Source: Rhodobacter aestuarii
GTDB taxonomy: Bacteria > Pseudomonadota > Alphaproteobacteria > Rhodobacterales > Rhodobacteraceae
NCBI RefSeq assembly: GCF_900156655.1
Contig: NZ_FTOG01000001.1
Coordinates: 124,001-188,000, forward strand
Direction: 5' to 3'
DNA: 64,000 nucleotides
Shown: piece after piece, positions 60,921-64,000 of the stretch
Layout of the letters: each line of letters opens with the position of its first letter
Numbering within the stretch: the stretch's first letter is position 1
Translations under genes and position numbers: made by a program
The notes under the pieces: model-generated
What the model saw: the letters and a program-made list of their open reading frames with translations, nothing else
The model's database searches: none
Told to the model about the DNA's origin: nothing

Positions 60921-61559
60921 ATGACGCTGCCGCAAAACAAAAAAAGGGCCCGCTCTGACAGTGAGAAAGAGGCGCGGCGCACAGCGATTTTGGGCGCAAC
61001 CCGGCGCAAGATCGACTCAGATGGTTTCGATAAGGTGACGATGAATGCGATTGCGCATGAGGCGGGCGTCTCCAAGGGCACGCTTTATCTTTACGCGCAA
61101 AGCAAGGAAGAGCTGTTCCTCGCGCTCTTTGTTGAAACGATGGAAGAGGTGGTGACCCGGATCGAGGACACCGCCACCGAAGACACCTTGGCCGAGGTGC
61201 TGACCCATGCGCCCGCCGAGGTGCCGTTGTTCCTCGCGCTGCTCGCGCGGCTTTTTGCAGTGATTGAGCCCAATGTCTCGGATGAGGCGCTGTTTGAAGA
61301 AAAACGCCGGATGCGGGAGATGGGGTTGCGTGTGGCCAATGTGATCGCACGGCTCACCGGCGCGCCCGAAGAGCAAGCGCGCGGGGCGAGTATGGTCTTG
61401 ATGCTGACGATGCAAGGCGCGGCTCAATTTGACATTGCCACCCAGCGCGACCCCGAAACCGTGCCCGATGACCTGAAACAAGCCTTTGCGGTGCAGGCGT
61501 TCACGAAATCCTATTCGGTGGCAGTGCGGCTGATCCTTTGGGGGCTTACGCAGCCGTGA
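60921..61559 (+). CDS. TetR/AcrR-family regulator
   Basis: 212 residues. The HTH is at residues 20-65 (RRTAILGATRRKIDSDGFDKVTMNAIAHEAGVSKGTLYLYAQSKEELFLALF). The ligand-binding helical part follows. Divergent from two exported esterases, so it likely represses them and itself until an aromatic or ester product appears. It starts with GGGAGGAAATCC upstream of the ATG. Confidence 0.88.
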   Translation: MTLPQNKKRARSDSEKEARRTAILGATRRKIDSDGFDKVTMNAIAHEAGVSKGTLYLYAQSKEELFLALFVETMEEVVTRIEDTATEDTLAEVLTHAPAEVPLFLALLARLFAVIEPNVSDEALFEEKRRMREMGLRVANVIARLTGAPEEQARGASMVLMLTMQGAAQFDIATQRDPETVPDDLKQAFAVQAFTKSYSVAVRLILWGLTQP

Positions 61560-61908
61560 GGGGTGACCTTTGCTGGCGAGCGTCTTAGTTTGGCTGGCTA
61601 GGTATGCGCGGGGTGATGTCCACGCCCTCCGGTCACCGCGAAACCGGCGCGTTGGTCGCGCGTCCACCCGCAAGGCCATCGCAACCGGTTAAACTCTGGC
61701 GTTGTTGGCTCCGATAAAGCCAGCCCAGAGCCGCTCCGATTGTGGGGGCGCTCATGGTATTGAAATAATATCGTATTTTTGCTCCCGGGCCGTGCCGTTA
61801 TCCCTCCGGTGATCACGGGTGCGTGAGCGCTGTAACGAATGCATGCCCCGCTACGAACTGTTCTTTGAAGGGCAAGGGAGCCTTTCTTCAGCAACAGGGA
61901 GATAGATC
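61560..61908 (+). promoter_or_regulatory. Bufferin operon promoter region with SigF-type elements
   Basis: In this 349-bp gap there is no gene. GTAACG at 61832-61837 is followed after exactly 16 bases by CGAA at 61854-61857, which fits the SigF (ECF) promoter pattern GTAACC-N16-CGAA known from Caulobacter, differing at one base. It lies 51 bases before the bufA1 start, so the 5' leader would be about 45 bases. GGGAG at 61898 is the ribosome site. An AT-rich patch at 61758-61780 may be a second promoter. Confidence 0.6.
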
Positions 61909-62226
61909 ATGACCGCATCCACCTCGCATCGCCGCACGCAACTTGCTTTGGGGGCCACGCTGGTTTGCGCGCTTGGCGCGATGGCGGCCTTGCCTGCACA
62001 GGCCGAGGACATGGAAAAATGCTATGGCGTCGCGCTTGCCGGGCAAAACGATTGCGCCGCGGGCCCCGGCACGACTTGCGCGGGCACCTCGAAGGTCGAT
62101 TATCAGGGCAATGCGTGGAAGCTCGTTCCGGCGGGCACCTGCATGACGATGGACCTGCCCGCCGATGCCGATGGTATGGCGCGCCATGGTGGGCTGATGC
62201 CGCTTGATCGCGACATGGCCTCTTAA
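61909..62226 (+). CDS. bufA1: BufA1, bufferin precursor (DUF2282)
   Basis: 105 residues with a Sec signal (cleaved after AQA-ED, about residue 33). The mature part has four cysteines in the DUF2282 order: [31 protein letters not shown] and GTCMTMD. In bufferins the neighbouring MNIO enzyme turns internal cysteines into 5-thiooxazole groups that hold copper. The peptide is then exported and buffers copper in the periplasm. It is followed by an intercistronic hairpin and by bufB. Confidence 0.88.
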   Translation: MTASTSHRRTQLALGATLVCALGAMAALPAQAEDMEKCYGVALAGQNDCAAGPGTTCAGTSKVDYQGNAWKLVPAGTCMTMDLPADADGMARHGGLMPLDRDMAS

Positions 62227-62237
62227 ACCTGCGCATA

Positions 62238-62263
62238 GGAGGCGCGGGACCCTCTGCGCCTCC
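62238..62263 (+). terminator. Intercistronic hairpin between bufA1 and bufB
   Basis: A perfect 8-bp stem (GGAGGCGC / GCGCCTCC) with a 10-base loop, followed by CTTCCC and not a T-run. It probably attenuates or stabilises so that bufA1 exceeds bufBC. The bufB ribosome site (CGGAGG) follows at once. Confidence 0.7.
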
Positions 62264-62283
62264 CTTCCCTCGGAGGTATTTCC

Positions 62284-63141
62284 ATGACCCATCTGCCCAC
62301 CAAACTGCCCGCGACGGCGGGGCTTGGTTTCAAACCAGAGCATTTTGACCAGATCCGTGCAGATCGCCGCCGGGTTGGCTTTTTTGAAATTCATGCCGAG
62401 AACTATTTGGGCGCAGGCGGGCTGCCGCATGCGCAACTCGCCGCTTTGCGAGCCGATTACGCGCTTTCGGTGCATGGGGTGGGCCTGTCGATTGGCGCAG
62501 CGCGTCCGCTTGATCGGGACCATCTCGCCCGCGTGAAAGCCCTATGTGACCGTTACGCGCCAGAAAGCTTTTCGGAGCATCTTGCGTGGTCGAGCCACGA
62601 CAGCGGTTATCTGAACGATCTGCTGCCGCTGCCCTATACCGAAGAAACGCTCGCCACCGTCTGCGCCCATATTGATCAGGTTCAGGACGCCCTTGGGCGC
62701 CAGATATTGCTTGAAAACCCAGCGACTTACGTATTGTTTGCCAGCTCAACCATCCCCGAGGCGGATTTTTTGCGTCGCATCGCTGCGCGCACCGGATGCG
62801 GGCTTTTGCTGGATGTGAACAACCTCTTCGTGTCGTGCACCAATCATCGCCGCGATCCGTGGCAGATGCTGGCCGACTTCCCCCTTGATGCGGTGGGTGA
62901 AATCCATCTCGGCGGTCATGCGGTGGAAGACCTGCCCTCTGGCCCGCTATTGATCGATGCGCATGGCAGTGCGGTCGCTGACCCGGTTTGGGCGCTTTAT
63001 GCAGAAACGATCCGCAGGGCTGGCCCGCTGCCGACGCTGGTAGAATGGGATAATGACGTGCCCGCTTGGCCCGTGCTGGCGGCAGAAGCCGAACGCGCCA
63101 CGAAAATTTTGCAACGCGAGGCCGTCCATGAGCCCGCATGA
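62284..63141 (+). CDS. bufB: BufB, MNIO-family (DUF692) peptide-modifying iron enzyme
   Basis: 285 residues, cytoplasmic TIM barrel. Family features: [90 protein letters not shown] and [11 protein letters not shown], which supply His, Glu, Asp ligands for two or three irons. It modifies cysteines in the BufA1 core. Starts after CGGAGGTATTTCC. Overlaps bufC by 14 bases. Confidence 0.92.
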   Translation: MTHLPTKLPATAGLGFKPEHFDQIRADRRRVGFFEIHAENYLGAGGLPHAQLAALRADYALSVHGVGLSIGAARPLDRDHLARVKALCDRYAPESFSEHLAWSSHDSGYLNDLLPLPYTEETLATVCAHIDQVQDALGRQILLENPATYVLFASSTIPEADFLRRIAARTGCGLLLDVNNLFVSCTNHRRDPWQMLADFPLDAVGEIHLGGHAVEDLPSGPLLIDAHGSAVADPVWALYAETIRRAGPLPTLVEWDNDVPAWPVLAAEAERATKILQREAVHEPA

Positions 63142-63868
63142 AATGGCCCTTGTTCGGTTTGGGGCGGCTTTGGCGGGGGGCGCGCTGCCGCAAGGGGTGA
63201 CGGCCGATCCGCCAGAAGAGGCGGAGCGCCGCTTCAATGTCTATCGCAACAATGTCGCCGTCGGCCTTGGCGCCGCGCTCGTACAACGCTTTGCCGTTAT
63301 CGCGCGTCTGGTGGGGGAGGCGTTTTTTGCCGCGATGGCGCACGAATATATTGCCAAGCATCCGCCGCAAAGCCCGGTTTTGCACGAATGGGGTGAGAGC
63401 TTTCCCGCATTTTTGGAGCATTTTCCCCCGCTCGCAGCCTATCCTTATATGGGCGACGTGGCGCGGATCGAATGGGCGCGGGGGCAGGCCTTTCATGCGG
63501 CTGACGCGCTGCCAATCGCGCCCGCGCAATTGATAGGCGCAGACCCAGAGCGGCTCCAACTGGCGCTGCATCTCTCAGTTCTCGTGCTGCATCTTGCAAC
63601 GCCTGCTGTGTCGATCTGGCAGCGTAACCAGCCGGGCGGGGAAGGGGAACCCATTGGCCAGTCAGCGGAAATCGCATTGATCCTGCGCGATCGCGCCTTT
63701 CAGGTGCCCGTGCGCGCCATCTCTGCGCCCGAGGCTGCCTTGATTGCCGGGCTGAAGCGAGGTGAGACCTTGGCGCAAGCTGTGGCCCAGATGGATGATT
63801 TTGACCCAACCGCGCTTTTGCTCGAATTGATGCAAGCGGGCGCTTTATGTGAAAGGGCAGAGCCATGA
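63128..63868 (+). CDS. bufC: BufC, DNA-binding-like (DUF2063) partner of BufB
   Basis: 246 residues from ATG 63128 (GAGGCCGTCC upstream); a second ATG five codons on is also possible. The DUF2063 start is clear: [83 protein letters not shown]. BufC presents the precursor to BufB. The stop overlaps the next start (ATGA). Confidence 0.9.
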   Translation: MSPHEMALVRFGAALAGGALPQGVTADPPEEAERRFNVYRNNVAVGLGAALVQRFAVIARLVGEAFFAAMAHEYIAKHPPQSPVLHEWGESFPAFLEHFPPLAAYPYMGDVARIEWARGQAFHAADALPIAPAQLIGADPERLQLALHLSVLVLHLATPAVSIWQRNQPGGEGEPIGQSAEIALILRDRAFQVPVRAISAPEAALIAGLKRGETLAQAVAQMDDFDPTALLLELMQAGALCERAEP

Positions 63869-64000
63869 CCTTCGTTGCACGTCTTACCCAAGGGCTCGCC
63901 CGGTCTGCCGGGAAAGTGCCGCTGGATATTGTCGCGCTCGGGTTGCGGCTCTTTCCGGCGTTTGTGTTCCTGCAATCAGGCCGCACCAAGGTGGAGGGGG
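63865..64000 (+). CDS. DoxX-family membrane protein, 3'-truncated by the window edge
   Basis: Only the first 45 codons are seen. ATG 63865 overlaps the bufC stop. The part shown (VALGLRLFPAFVFLQSGRTKVEG) is the start of a DoxX first helix. DoxX genes commonly close bufABC operons; the protein may handle redox in the membrane. The remainder is beyond the window. Confidence 0.75.
   Translation, partial: MTFVARLTQGLARSAGKVPLDIVALGLRLFPAFVFLQSGRTKVEG

Noticed and set aside
1-64000. Mobile elements, prophage, tRNA or rRNA genes
   Set aside because: No transposase, integrase, terminal repeats, tRNA cloverleaf or rRNA segment was recognised on either strand.

Overview
The window looks like chromosomal DNA of a GC-rich alphaproteobacterium of the Rhodobacteraceae type. 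The reasons are a Paracoccus/Rhodovulum-style sox cluster, TRAP transporters, a uxuA/gntR/TRAP sugar-acid locus, ModE/Mop molybdenum genes and short ATGA-coupled operons. I see no rRNA, tRNA, CRISPR array, prophage or insertion sequence. The assignment rests on gene content only.

Layout. 1-2650: the 3' part of a two-domain ABC permease and a TIM-barrel sugar isomerase/epimerase. 2.8-14.1 kb: a thiosulfate-oxidation (sox) locus. A leftward arm (soxS, soxR, soxT-like YeeE/YedE, DUF302) and a rightward arm (soxV W X Y Z A B F H) diverge from a regulatory region that holds a SoxR-type palindrome. A second YeeE/YedE transporter converges on soxH. soxCD and soxE are absent between soxB and soxF. 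14.4-26.5 kb: one tightly packed operon encoding an acidic Asp/Pro-rich protein with 210-bp tandem repeats, two type I secretion-like ABC subunits (the first with a ruined nucleotide-binding domain), an HlyD-type adaptor, a REC-HATPase response protein, a CHASE-type hybrid histidine kinase with HPt, and an orphan periplasmic sugar-binding protein. A glycosyltransferase converges on it. This is the least familiar block in the window.

27.5-33.5 kb: a sugar-acid catabolic unit, with mannonate dehydratase divergent from a GntR regulator, a TRAP transporter and an idonate/gulonate-type dehydrogenase. 33.8-40 kb: a lone polysaccharide-export lipoprotein, a GMC oxidoreductase with Fe-S motif and its Tat-exported small subunit, an unknown secreted protein and a SulP anion transporter. 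40.3-43.6 kb: a molybdate locus (mop, modE, modB, modA, and divergent modC lacking its TOBE domain) with a clear Mo-box between modA and modC. 43.7-49.6 kb: a YqaA-family membrane protein and a glycerol-3-phosphate ugpBAEC operon ending in an endonuclease/exonuclease/phosphatase-family gene.

49.9-57.5 kb: assorted metabolic genes (DUF3737, MalY/PatB aminotransferase, two SDRs, DUF2255, MFS pump, RibD-like reductase, MBL hydrolase). 57.5-61.6 kb: two exported esterases divergent from a TetR regulator across a strong 13-bp inverted repeat. 61.8 kb to the end: a bufferin operon (bufA1, bufB MNIO enzyme, bufC, DoxX start) behind a sequence matching the SigF promoter pattern GTAACC-N16-CGAA. Rho-independent terminators or intercistronic hairpins follow several solute-binding-protein genes (dctP, ugpB) and bufA1, which suggests that the first, abundant product of those operons is made in excess.
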